DNA from: JAWLFI01 sp041685645
Lineage (GTDB): Bacteria; Bacteroidota; Bacteroidia; Chitinophagales; Saprospiraceae
DNA: 8,930 nucleotides
NCBI GenBank assembly: GCA_041685645.1
Contig: JAWLFI010000113.1
Coordinates: 1-8,930 of the forward strand
Reading direction: 5' to 3'
Within the stretch, counting starts at the first letter, position 1, and every line of letters starts with the position of its first letter. Position numbers and translations under genes: made by a program. The notes below the pieces were generated by a model. The model saw only the letters and a list, made by a program, of their open reading frames with translations, had not been told where the DNA came from and did no database searches. Of this stretch, positions 1-7,089 are shown piece by piece.

Positions 1-1
1 T

Positions 2-3000
2 GCAGAGATCCCGCTATGCGGCGGTGGATTTAAGATATTGAGAACCTGGAGCGTTATGGATAATTGCTCTTCTGATATCATAGATCAAATCCAGGTCATC
101 AAAGTTGAGGATAGCTCCACTCCAACCATTCACTGTCCTTCTGATATAACGGTAGCGGGTGGTTATGACTGCGGTGCGGTGGTAGAACTGCCAGAGCCTA
201 TCATCGGTTCCGGCTGCTCGGGAACTCCGAATTATACGGTGTCGGTGAATGGCGGAACAGTGAGTGAATCCAATGGTAGATTCATCGTCTCCGGATTAGA
301 TGTCGGTACTTATTGGGTGACTTATACGGTAGAAAATCCGTGCGGAGGTTCGCCTACTTCATGTGAGATTTCTCTAACGGTCACTTCAGGTGGCGGAAAT
401 GGTCCTATAGCAATTTGTGATCAAAACACGGTCGTGGCCCTGGGATCCAATGGGACAGCTAAAGTTTTTGCCTCTACATTTAATGATGGAAGTTATTCCG
501 ATTGTGGAGATGTAGTTGATATTGAGGTGCGTAGAATGGTGGAAGGTGATTGCCCACCGGGTGTGGATGACGATACAGAGTTTAGAGACTATGTAGAGTT
601 CTGTTGTGCAGATGTGGAAGATAACCCGATAACTATTGTTTTCCGCGTTACGGATAGTAATGGGAATACCAATGAGTGCATGGTTTTTGTGACGGTGCAA
701 AACAAATTGAATCCGAGTATACATTGTCCACCGGATATCTCAATCGATTGTGATTATCCGCTGAATATAAATGACTTATCGGATTTTGGTACTGTTGTTA
801 CAGATCCCGATGATCGCGAGCCGATTTACATTTACAACGGGAATTATCCCAATGGCTTTGTAGGATATGATGGTTTGGCCACGGCGAATTGCGGTTCTAT
901 TTATATTACTGAGAGAGTAGATGACTTTACCAATTGCGGTGGTGGATACATTAAGCGAACCTTTACTGCTACAGATCAGGGCGGCGCATCTGTTAGCTGT
1001 GTGCAAAAGATATATGTAGATAAGGATAAGCCGTTTAAATGTAATCAGATTCAGTGGCCGGATGATGTCGAGATTAATAGTTGTAATTCAGTGATGACTG
1101 ACCCGGATCAAACGGGCCGTCCGGAGTTTAACAATATCGGTTGTGGAAACATCATAGCTACGAATTACTCAGACGAGACCTTTTCAGTAGTGGAGGGTTT
1201 TTGCTATAAGATATTGAGAACCTGGAAAGTGCTGGACTGGTGTGGTTCCGGGGGAACTCACAAGATATGTGAGCATACGCAAGTCATTAAAGTGCGGGAC
1301 CAGGATGCTCCCGAGTTTACTGCGGGCTGCGATGATGTGACGATTTGTACTGATGATACGAAGGGCTGTGAAGGCTTTGTTAGTCTGAAGCCAACAATAG
1401 AGGATTGTACGCCTGAGGATGACCTGAAATACGAGTATTTTATCGATATCAATGATAATAATCCCGGAGGGAGATATGATGTCATAGGGACGACTTCTAG
1501 TATTGATCGCTATTTGCCCTTTGGCACACACAGAGTATTATGGCGTGTAACGGATGGCTGCGGGAATATTTCGACCTGCTCATATCACGTAACGGTAGGA
1601 GACTGTAAACCACCGACGCCGGTTTGTATCCATGGGATAGCAACAGTGGTCATGCCGGTCAATGGAATGATCGAAGTTGAAGCCGCTGTATTCAATAGGG
1701 GCAGTTTTGACAATTGCACGCCAGAACAAGATTTGGTGTTTTCATTTTCTGCTGATGTAGATCAAGCGACTCGGATATTTACCTGTGATGATGTGGGGCT
1801 GAATGAAGTAGAGGTTTGGGTTACAGACGCAGAAGGCAATCAGGATTATTGCATTACGGAATTATCTATTCAGGATAATCGAGGCACATGCCCTGATACG
1901 AGTAGCATTGTGTCTGGAAGTTTGACGACGGCAAGTAATTTTTCCATTCCCGCTGCACAAGTGGATCTAGATCATTCTTCTATGCCACAAGGGATGGCAG
2001 CGAGCTCTGATTATGAAGGAGCTTTCAATTTTGAGATGTTCGATCCACCATTTATGACGGATATAGAAGTTCGACCGACCTCAGATGAGCAGCCTTATTT
2101 GGGTTTGACGGCTTATGATTTGTATCTCATGCAAAGACATATTCTCAATCTCAAGCCTTTCGACCAAGCTGCGCAATTTATTGCCGGAGATGTCAATAAT
2201 GATGGGCAGATCAATGCGCATGATATGGTAGCGCTTCGGGATCTTTTATTGAGAAATACGAATGAGTTTCCCAATAATCACTCCTGGAGATTTAGAGATG
2301 CTCGTTTTGAGCCGGAAATAGAAGATGATCCCTATGCGATCTCAGAGTCTATCACGCTCAATGCCCCCTCAAAATTGGCTGACGATTGTGACTTTATAGG
2401 TATAAAGATAGGGGACGTTGATTTGTCAGCGCGTCCCGGTGTTGATTTGCGGGCAGAAGAGACGAAATTCATTTATGCTAAAAATCAGCATTGGGAGGCT
2501 GGAGATGAGGTGACCATCGAGTTCTCAAGTCATGAAAAAGCTCAATGGGTAGCTTATGAGATGTCGTGGAAGGATCCCGCTGCAATCCAAAATATTGATA
2601 TTTCAGGAGTTGCAGAGCCAACTCTTGGTGATAAAAGAGCAGTCGCTCATGGACAGTCCACAACGAATGGTGATGACTGGTATATGGAGCTGGAAATTGA
2701 AGTATTGCAAAAAATGTCATTAGAGCAATGGGTTGAGGAAGCTGGAATTAAGATGATGGTCTTTGATGAGAAGGGGACAGCATACGAGCTGAAGATCGCA
2801 GTAGAGCCCGCACCCAATTTCACTTCGCAAGTTTTCCCCAACCCTTTTGTAGATTACATACAGGTAAAATGGAGTGATGCAGAGGTAGCGCCGAGAGAGT
2901 TGGAGTTAATAAATACCGAAGGCAAATTGATTCAGGCTTATCAATGGGATGGTGCCGCAGGCGAGGGACAATTGAAGTGGCAGTTGAATTCATCCATTGC

Positions 3001-3076
3001 GAAAGGAGCCTATTTATTACTCATACGGGATGCCGAGGGTAAAATCTTAGATCGACATACTTTAACCGGTATGTAA
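2..3076 (+). CDS. HYR-repeat surface protein with dockerin-like module and T9SS type A tail (5' partial)
   Basis: The frame is open to the left edge, so the true start lies outside; 1024 residues are visible (residue 1 = base 2). Residues 1-35 are the end of one HYR-type module. Five or six more follow at about 41-128, 135-237, 238-343, 344-438, 440-538 and 539-632. They are Cys-rich, with IHCP/CPPDI starts and VTDGCGN-type ends; HYR modules are immunoglobulin-like adhesion folds. A dockerin-like module spans about 702-810: helix LTAYDLYLMQRHIL, loop GDVNNDGQINAHD followed by helix MVALRDLLLR, and the closing motif GIKIGDVDLSA. Residues 811-939 form a beta-rich region. Residues 944-1024 are a type A T9SS sorting domain (VFPNPF start, GAYLLLIRDAEGK near the end), implying export through the outer membrane. 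The ligand is unknown. A terminator follows, so this gene probably ends its own transcript. Domain calls are by motif reading; the HYR boundaries are approximate. Confidence 0.9.
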   Translation, partial: AEIPLCGGGFKILRTWSVMDNCSSDIIDQIQVIKVEDSSTPTIHCPSDITVAGGYDCGAVVELPEPIIGSGCSGTPNYTVSVNGGTVSESNGRFIVSGLDVGTYWVTYTVENPCGGSPTSCEISLTVTSGGGNGPIAICDQNTVVALGSNGTAKVFASTFNDGSYSDCGDVVDIEVRRMVEGDCPPGVDDDTEFRDYVEFCCADVEDNPITIVFRVTDSNGNTNECMVFVTVQNKLNPSIHCPPDISIDCDYPLNINDLSDFGTVVTDPDDREPIYIYNGNYPNGFVGYDGLATANCGSIYITERVDDFTNCGGGYIKRTFTATDQGGASVSCVQKIYVDKDKPFKCNQIQWPDDVEINSCNSVMTDPDQTGRPEFNNIGCGNIIATNYSDETFSVVEGFCYKILRTWKVLDWCGSGGTHKICEHTQVIKVRDQDAPEFTAGCDDVTICTDDTKGCEGFVSLKPTIEDCTPEDDLKYEYFIDINDNNPGGRYDVIGTTSSIDRYLPFGTHRVLWRVTDGCGNISTCSYHVTVGDCKPPTPVCIHGIATVVMPVNGMIEVEAAVFNRGSFDNCTPEQDLVFSFSADVDQATRIFTCDDVGLNEVEVWVTDAEGNQDYCITELSIQDNRGTCPDTSSIVSGSLTTASNFSIPAAQVDLDHSSMPQGMAASSDYEGAFNFEMFDPPFMTDIEVRPTSDEQPYLGLTAYDLYLMQRHILNLKPFDQAAQFIAGDVNNDGQINAHDMVALRDLLLRNTNEFPNNHSWRFRDARFEPEIEDDPYAISESITLNAPSKLADDCDFIGIKIGDVDLSARPGVDLRAEETKFIYAKNQHWEAGDEVTIEFSSHEKAQWVAYEMSWKDPAAIQNIDISGVAEPTLGDKRAVAHGQSTTNGDDWYMELEIEVLQKMSLEQWVEEAGIKMMVFDEKGTAYELKIAVEPAPNFTSQVFPNPFVDYIQVKWSDAEVAPRELELINTEGKLIQAYQWDGAAGEGQLKWQLNSSIAKGAYLLLIRDAEGKILDRHTLTGM
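31..50 (+). repeat. 20-base exact direct repeat, copy 1
   Basis: This stretch is identical to 1207-1226. It encodes KILRTW in the same frame in both places, 392 codons apart. It marks the equivalent strand of two HYR-type modules and supports internal duplication of the module array. Confidence 0.85.
1207..1226 (+). repeat. 20-base exact direct repeat, copy 2
   Basis: This is the second copy of the segment at 31-50, again encoding KILRTW. The flanking protein remains similar (WSVMDNC in the first copy, WKVLDWC here), while the DNA outside the 20 bases has diverged. Confidence 0.85.
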
Positions 3077-3110
3077 AATGAATCTGAGGTTAATATAATA
3101 ATGCATATAT

Positions 3111-3152
3111 AGCCCGTATTTTCATCGGAAGGATGGAACTACGGGCTTTTTT
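3111..3152 (+). terminator. Rho-independent-type terminator after the HYR/dockerin gene
   Basis: AGCCCGTA (3111-3118) pairs perfectly with TACGGGCT (3140-3147), and a run of six T follows (3147-3152). The 21-base loop can pair further inside (TTCATC with GATGGAA, one bulge), giving a longer stem. It starts 35 bases after the stop at 3076 and separates the first gene from the cohesin/SprB gene. Confidence 0.8.
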
Positions 3153-3228
3153 GGTATGGTTTATGTAGATATTGCTATAAAAGAGAATATATTTCCAGTA
3201 GTAATAGGAATATGACTCATAGACTTGT

Positions 3229-3236
3229 TATCTTTG
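3229..3236 (+). promoter_or_regulatory. Candidate Bacteroidota -7 box upstream of the cohesin gene
   Basis: TATCTTTG matches the Bacteroidota -7 consensus TAnnTTTG exactly. It ends 38 bases before the ATG at 3275, leaving a short leader. No convincing -33 TTG is found at the usual 19-21 base spacing, so this is a candidate only. Its place between a terminator and a gene start supports it. Confidence 0.5.
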
Positions 3237-3274
3237 ACCATTGAGATAAAGCATGGACTTTATAAAATAAACTT

Positions 3275-4345
3275 ATGAGATATAAAGAGCAATTCACATT
3301 TTGGATTTTTTCAGTCTTTGTGGCTCTCTTAACCGCCACTTCAGTCCAGGGTCAAGATCCAATTGATCTCATGGCGAGTAGTACCTCAGGTAATAATGGT
3401 GAGACAGTCTCGATCAATGTCACAACTTCTAATTTTAATGACGTTGCAACAATGCTGTTCAGTCTGTTTTACGATGAGGAAGTTCTAGAGTTTTCAGAAA
3501 TCACGAATGTGAATTCAGATTTAGGAAACATCGATTTTAGTATAGACAGTAATGATCAAATAGTGGAGCCAGGCGAATTAGTAGTCGTATGGGATAATTC
3601 AGGAGGTGTTGATTTGGAAGATGGAGCTATAATATTCACTCTTGAATTAGAAGTTATTGGTGACCCCTGTGATGAGTCCGATTTGGAAATTGGGGATCCA
3701 TCGAACCCTTTTCAAAGCTTAGATGTAATCAAAATAGTTGAGGGAGATTTCGTTGAGGTGGGCGCCAATGTGACTAATGGAATGTTTGATGTTCCCGGTG
3801 AAGGCTGCGATAATATGGGTGATGGAGATGTTACTTTTGTCGCTTCGAATGAGACGGGAGATCCCGGGGAGGAAGTTTGTGTAAGTGTAAGTGTTCGGAA
3901 TTTCGAAGACGTAGCTGGTGCTGGTTTTACTATTACTTATGATTCCTCTGTTTTAGAATTCGAACAATTTCGAAACTCGAATCTGCCAGGATTGTCCGGG
4001 AGCAGTTTTAGTTTTGTTTCTCCCGGCGAACTTAGGTTTTCATGGAGCACACCGACAACTGAGGGCATTACAAGGCCGGATGGTGAAGTGATTTTTGAAG
4101 TGTGTTTTACAACTATTGGAGATAATGGAACGAGTTCAAGTATTGATTTTTCTAATGCGGATGTAATTATTGATGAAGGAGGAACCCCTGTTGAGGAAAC
4201 GCCTAAGACTGAGTCGGGATCAGTGACGGTAGGCGAGGGCTCCTTTGATGGACTGGAATTTACCTTTGAGGACGTTCAGATAAATGAGGGAGAAGAATTT
4301 TGTGTGCCCGTTGTCGTTCGGAACTTTGAAGATATTATCACTTTT
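3275..4345 (+). CDS. Cohesin-module surface protein, N-terminal part, cut by assembly gap
   Basis: The ATG at 3275 begins a clear signal peptide (residues 1-26, cleavage probably at VQG/Q). There is no Shine-Dalgarno sequence; the leader is A/T-rich, as is normal in this phylum. Two complete cohesin-like beta-sandwich modules follow, at about 29-176 and 183-316. A third begins at about 324 and is lost in the run of N. Shared landmarks are a GE(T/E)V(S/C) strand, NF(N/E)DVA, (F/Y)YDxxVLEF and a GELxxxW strand followed by DG(A/E)(I/V)IF. Cohesins are known as receptors for dockerin modules, and related folds also occur in non-cellulosomal surface proteins. The visible 357 residues are very acidic, with only three lysines. 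This is probably the same gene as 4446-5966: the signal peptide is here, the sorting domain is there, and no stop is seen before the gap. That join is inferred. Confidence 0.85.
3359..4345 (+). repeat. Tandem cohesin-like modules (two complete, third truncated by gap)
   Basis: Modules lie at about 3359-3802, 3821-4222 and from 4244 to the gap. Modules 2 and 3 are closest: both carry GEE(V/F)CV followed by VRNFED, and their DNA is nearly alike around 3893-3910 and 4316-4333. Similar modules next to the gap suggest that repetition broke the assembly. Confidence 0.7.
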
Positions 4346-4445
4346 NNNNNNNNNNNNNNNNNNNNNNNNNNNNNNNNNNNNNNNNNNNNNNNNNNNNNNN
4401 NNNNNNNNNNNNNNNNNNNNNNNNNNNNNNNNNNNNNNNNNNNNN
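4346..4445. other. Assembly gap (100 N)
   Basis: There are exactly 100 N, the common placeholder for a scaffold gap of unknown length. The frame is 2 before the gap and 3 after it. Because the true gap length is unknown, this change is not evidence of a frameshift. The missing DNA should hold the rest of the third cohesin module, possibly further modules, and the start of the SprB-type repeats. Confidence 0.98.
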
Positions 4446-5690
4446 CCAGGTACTTATAATGTTATTATCACATCAGATAATGGGTTTTCCATAGATACCA
4501 GTTTTGTTATTGCAAGTCCCAATGCCTTTGAAATCTCAGATATTGATATAGAAGATGAATTCCTGGGAAGCGATGGGAGCATTTTACTATCTGTTTCCGG
4601 TGGAAGCGGTGATTTCACTTTTGACTGGAGCACATCGCCATCAAGACAGGGAAATCCGCTTGAAGATTTAAATTCTGGAACTTATACCGTGACTATCACT
4701 GATAATGAGTCGGGCTGCGAATTGATCTCTGATGAAATCTCTGTCGACTTGATATTTGCAGTGGAAGAAGTTCAAGTCACCGATGTCAGTTGTCCCAATG
4801 CTGGCGATGGCTCTGCAGAAATAATACTAGCTGGCGGTTCCGGTGACTTTTCTTTTGATTGGGATTGCAGCAACTCTGAAACCAACAGTGCTACTGGTCT
4901 GGATGGCGGAGACTGCGAGGTGGTTATTACAGACAATCAAACAGGACGTTCTATCACTCGATCTTTTACGATTGATGAAGGAGATCCTATTGAAATTGCC
5001 CCCGAGATCACGAATGACGACTCTGGAGACGAATCCGGAGAGATCATACTAAATGTGTCCGGAGGGTCATCGCCTTACACTTTTGAATGGAGTAATGGCG
5101 AAACGACTGAAAATATTAGTGATTTAGGAGTTGGATTATATTTTGTGACCATAACCGATGCTGATGGTTGTACTGCTGAATTTGGCCCTATTCCCGTAAC
5201 CGATGGGAATTTATTATTGAGCATTACTTCCTCTTTAGATGAGTTTAACGGAAATGGAGTGAGTTGCTTTGGCAACTGTGATGGGTTTATTGAAATTGAA
5301 GTATTCGGTGGCGAGGCTCCTTATAATATTGAATGGAATGATGGAGATGGATTTGAACTCAACCCACTATGCGCAGGAACGTATGAGTACACTATAACAG
5401 ATGCAGGAGATTTAGTAGAGGAAGGATCTATTACACTCACAGAGCCCGAGGAAATTGAAGTTGATATCGTGAACCGAGAATGTTCTGAGGATAATGACGG
5501 CAGCATTGAGGTAGAAGGCGTTGGAGGTTCTTCTCCCTATGAGTATAGCTTTGATGGCGTTAATTTCTCATCAGAAAATGTAAATACCAATCTTTCCACA
5601 GGATCTTACAATGTTTTTGTGCGCGATGCGAATGATTGTGAAGTCATGGTTCCATATGAAATAAACAGATGTGGTGACGGTGACTGTTAC
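4446..5690 (+). repeat. Tandem SprB-like repeats
   Basis: One partial and five full repeats of about 75-80 residues start near 4521, 4752, 4986, 5211 and 5454. They are diverged from one another at the DNA level, so this is an old array and not a recent amplification. The core of each is DGS(I/A)xxxxxGG(S/E)xxxxxxW, usually followed by GTYxxTITD. Confidence 0.75.
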
Positions 5691-5966
5691 GAGGCAATAC
5701 CTGTAATAACGCCAAATGATGATGGCCGCAATGACCAGTTTATTATTCGATGCGCAGAGGATCGCAACAATAAGTTAGAGGTGTTTAACCGCATGGGACA
5801 ATTAGTTTTTGAACAGGAGAACTACAGAAACACCTGGGAAGGGACAGATTTATCCGGCGGACTCGTTCCCGAAGGATCGTACATGTGGGTATTAATTATC
5901 CCTACTGACGCCGGAGGCGAAGAAATTCATCAAGGCACAGTTACGGTTCTAAGAAAATTGAGATAA
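4446..5966 (+). CDS. SprB-repeat adhesin with type B (gliding-motility) T9SS C-terminal domain, C-terminal part
   Basis: These 506 residues after the gap run to TAA at 5964-5966. They begin inside a repeat (PGTYNVIITS). Five SprB-like repeats follow at about 26-102, 103-180, 181-255, 256-336 and 337-415, most with a (V/A)(S/A/F)GG(S/E) strand, then FxW, then GTYxxTITD, and often a closing GC. Residues 418-506 are a CHU_C/type B domain: IPVITPNDDGRNDQF, LEVFNRMGQLVF, TWEGTDLSGG, VPEGSYMWVL and GTVTVLR. SprB in Flavobacterium is a mobile gliding adhesin; this protein shares its repeat type and sorting route, but a gliding role is unproven. There are two lysines in 506 residues. A porP/sprF-type gene follows after 15 bases, probably in the same operon. 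The first part is most likely 3275-4345. Confidence 0.88.
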   Translation, partial: PGTYNVIITSDNGFSIDTSFVIASPNAFEISDIDIEDEFLGSDGSILLSVSGGSGDFTFDWSTSPSRQGNPLEDLNSGTYTVTITDNESGCELISDEISVDLIFAVEEVQVTDVSCPNAGDGSAEIILAGGSGDFSFDWDCSNSETNSATGLDGGDCEVVITDNQTGRSITRSFTIDEGDPIEIAPEITNDDSGDESGEIILNVSGGSSPYTFEWSNGETTENISDLGVGLYFVTITDADGCTAEFGPIPVTDGNLLLSITSSLDEFNGNGVSCFGNCDGFIEIEVFGGEAPYNIEWNDGDGFELNPLCAGTYEYTITDAGDLVEEGSITLTEPEEIEVDIVNRECSEDNDGSIEVEGVGGSSPYEYSFDGVNFSSENVNTNLSTGSYNVFVRDANDCEVMVPYEINRCGDGDCYEAIPVITPNDDGRNDQFIIRCAEDRNNKLEVFNRMGQLVFEQENYRNTWEGTDLSGGLVPEGSYMWVLIIPTDAGGEEIHQGTVTVLRKLR

Positions 5967-5981
5967 AAGAAATAAGTAACC

Positions 5982-6932
5982 ATGAGAAATTATATTTTAG
6001 GCTTAGTGGTTTTCCTTTTTTGCTTTCAGTTAGTGAATGCACAGGATCAGGGTATTTATACTCAGTATATGTTGAATCCAGTATTGATTAATCCGGGAGC
6101 GACGGGGTTCAATAATCAACACGAGGTGTTTTTCAACTATCGAAATCAATGGTCCGGAACAGAAGGTGCTCCCAGAAACTATACAGTGAGTTACAATGGA
6201 CGGGTGTATGATAATGTGGGCATCGGTTTAATGGCTAATGCTGAAACCTTTGGCGCTTTAAATCGCTATCGGGCTCTATTGTCTTATGCCTACCAAATTC
6301 AATCTGATAAATTCAACCTGGGTATCGGCTTATCTACCGAATATCACCAATTCTCCCTGACAGGGGGGACATTATTGAATCCATTGATACAGTTTGATGA
6401 CCCCGTTCTTCAAGAAGCGGCCAACGGCTTGCAGTTTTTCGATGTGAGTTTCGGCGTGTTTGGTGATATTAAGGAAAAGTTCATTTTTGGATTATCATTG
6501 CCGAATTTGGTTCGAGCTCGTATTGATGAACCGGCATTTGAATCGGACACCGAGTCAACCTCTTTTCGCTATTTCACCTTACTCACCGGTTATAAGTTTG
6601 GAGTAGAAGATTACGACATCAATGTTTATCCCTCCATTGTAGTAAAACGCGTTTTTATGGGACCGGAGGATGTGCATGCTGACTTGAACTTGTTGGTATC
6701 CTTTTTGGATGACCAATTGACAGGTGGGTTGAGTTACCAGGTCGGAGGAAGTAAGCGGCTGGGCTTTTTGATTGGGACAAAAATTAACGGATTTAATCTG
6801 TATTATTCCTATGATGCATCATTTAACCCCTTTCAAAATTATACGAGTGGTAGCCATGAGCTGACCGTCGGGATGGTTTTGGGAAGACAGTCCCAAAGCG
6901 GGAGTACTGTCAAAATCGACAGCGAGGAGTAA
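5982..6932 (+). CDS. PorP/SprF family T9SS outer-membrane protein
   Basis: This 316-residue protein has a signal peptide (residues 1-20, cleavage near VNA/Q) and then the family signature: YTQYMLNPVLINPGATG, FNYRNQWSGTEGAPRNYTVS and a series of alternating strands fitting an outer-membrane beta-barrel. Its length is normal for the family. PorP/SprF proteins work with the T9SS, and SprF is needed for secretion of the type B adhesin SprB in Flavobacterium johnsoniae. Paralogues are often encoded directly beside a type B CTD protein. Here it starts 15 bases after such a gene, so it is probably the dedicated secretion and anchoring partner of that adhesin. After the last barrel strand (HELTVGMVLG) comes a short polar tail ending TVKIDSEE, whose role is unknown. 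The gene symbol is left blank because several paralogues are common. Confidence 0.92.
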   Translation: MRNYILGLVVFLFCFQLVNAQDQGIYTQYMLNPVLINPGATGFNNQHEVFFNYRNQWSGTEGAPRNYTVSYNGRVYDNVGIGLMANAETFGALNRYRALLSYAYQIQSDKFNLGIGLSTEYHQFSLTGGTLLNPLIQFDDPVLQEAANGLQFFDVSFGVFGDIKEKFIFGLSLPNLVRARIDEPAFESDTESTSFRYFTLLTGYKFGVEDYDINVYPSIVVKRVFMGPEDVHADLNLLVSFLDDQLTGGLSYQVGGSKRLGFLIGTKINGFNLYYSYDASFNPFQNYTSGSHELTVGMVLGRQSQSGSTVKIDSEE

Positions 6933-6985
6933 AGAATTCCCAAATGAAGAAAATCTTTCCACTGTCTTGCTAAAGGACAGGTGAA

Positions 6986-7044
6986 AGGTGATCGAATACT
7001 TGCATTTGGCTGCAATTTTGATTACCTTTGAGGAGGTGATTGAA
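6986..7044 (+). repeat. Direct repeat AGGTGATYGAA flanking a candidate promoter
   Basis: AGGTGATCGAA (6986-6996) and AGGTGATTGAA (7034-7044) differ at one base in eleven. They lie 48 bases apart, just before the -33 element and just after the -7 box. A regulator-binding role is possible but not shown. Confidence 0.4.
7000..7030 (+). promoter_or_regulatory. Candidate Bacteroidota promoter for the 7090/7585 gene pair
   Basis: TTG (7000-7002) and TACCTTTG (7023-7030, an exact match to TAnnTTTG) are 20 bases apart, the expected -33/-7 layout for the Bacteroidota housekeeping sigma factor. Transcription would begin near 7036, leaving a leader of about 54 bases before the ATG at 7090. The 157-base spacer after the PorP/SprF gene also suggests a new transcription unit. 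Confidence 0.6.
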
Positions 7045-7089
7045 ATAAGACCAAACCAAAATTCATAAACCTTAAACCAATACATTATT

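Noticed and set aside
38..40. TTG at 38 as the start of the first gene
   Set aside because: The frame is open to base 2 and the upstream residues continue the module (CGGGFKILRTW parallels the later FCYKILRTW). There is no signal peptide, so the gene is truncated by the window edge.
386..1531. Reverse-strand and overlapping open frames across the HYR gene
   Set aside because: They lie inside a convincing domain-bearing frame, have no recognisable domains and are rich in residues typical of antisense translation.
3253..3270. Five-codon open frame (MDFIK) just upstream of the cohesin gene
   Set aside because: It is very short, out of frame with the gene and has no ribosome-binding signal; expected by chance in A/T-rich DNA.
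4284..4445. Reading frame running from 4284 through the N stretch into the SprB part
   Set aside because: Its first residues are an out-of-frame reading of the third cohesin module, and the N cannot define a frame. The true frame before the gap is that of 3275.
5075..5506. Reverse-strand open frames inside the SprB-repeat region
   Set aside because: They are shadows of the repeat-coding strand, with no start context or recognisable domain.
3275..5966. A frameshift between the cohesin and SprB parts
   Set aside because: The frame change coincides with a gap of unknown length, so it carries no information about a real frameshift.
6955..6986. Possible terminator after the PorP/SprF gene (CTGTC/GACAG stem)
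   Set aside because: The stem is only five base pairs with a mismatched extension, and no T-run follows.
6819..7085. Reverse-strand frame over the PorP end and the following spacer
   Set aside because: It overlaps the conserved barrel end and covers the candidate promoter; no family resemblance was seen.
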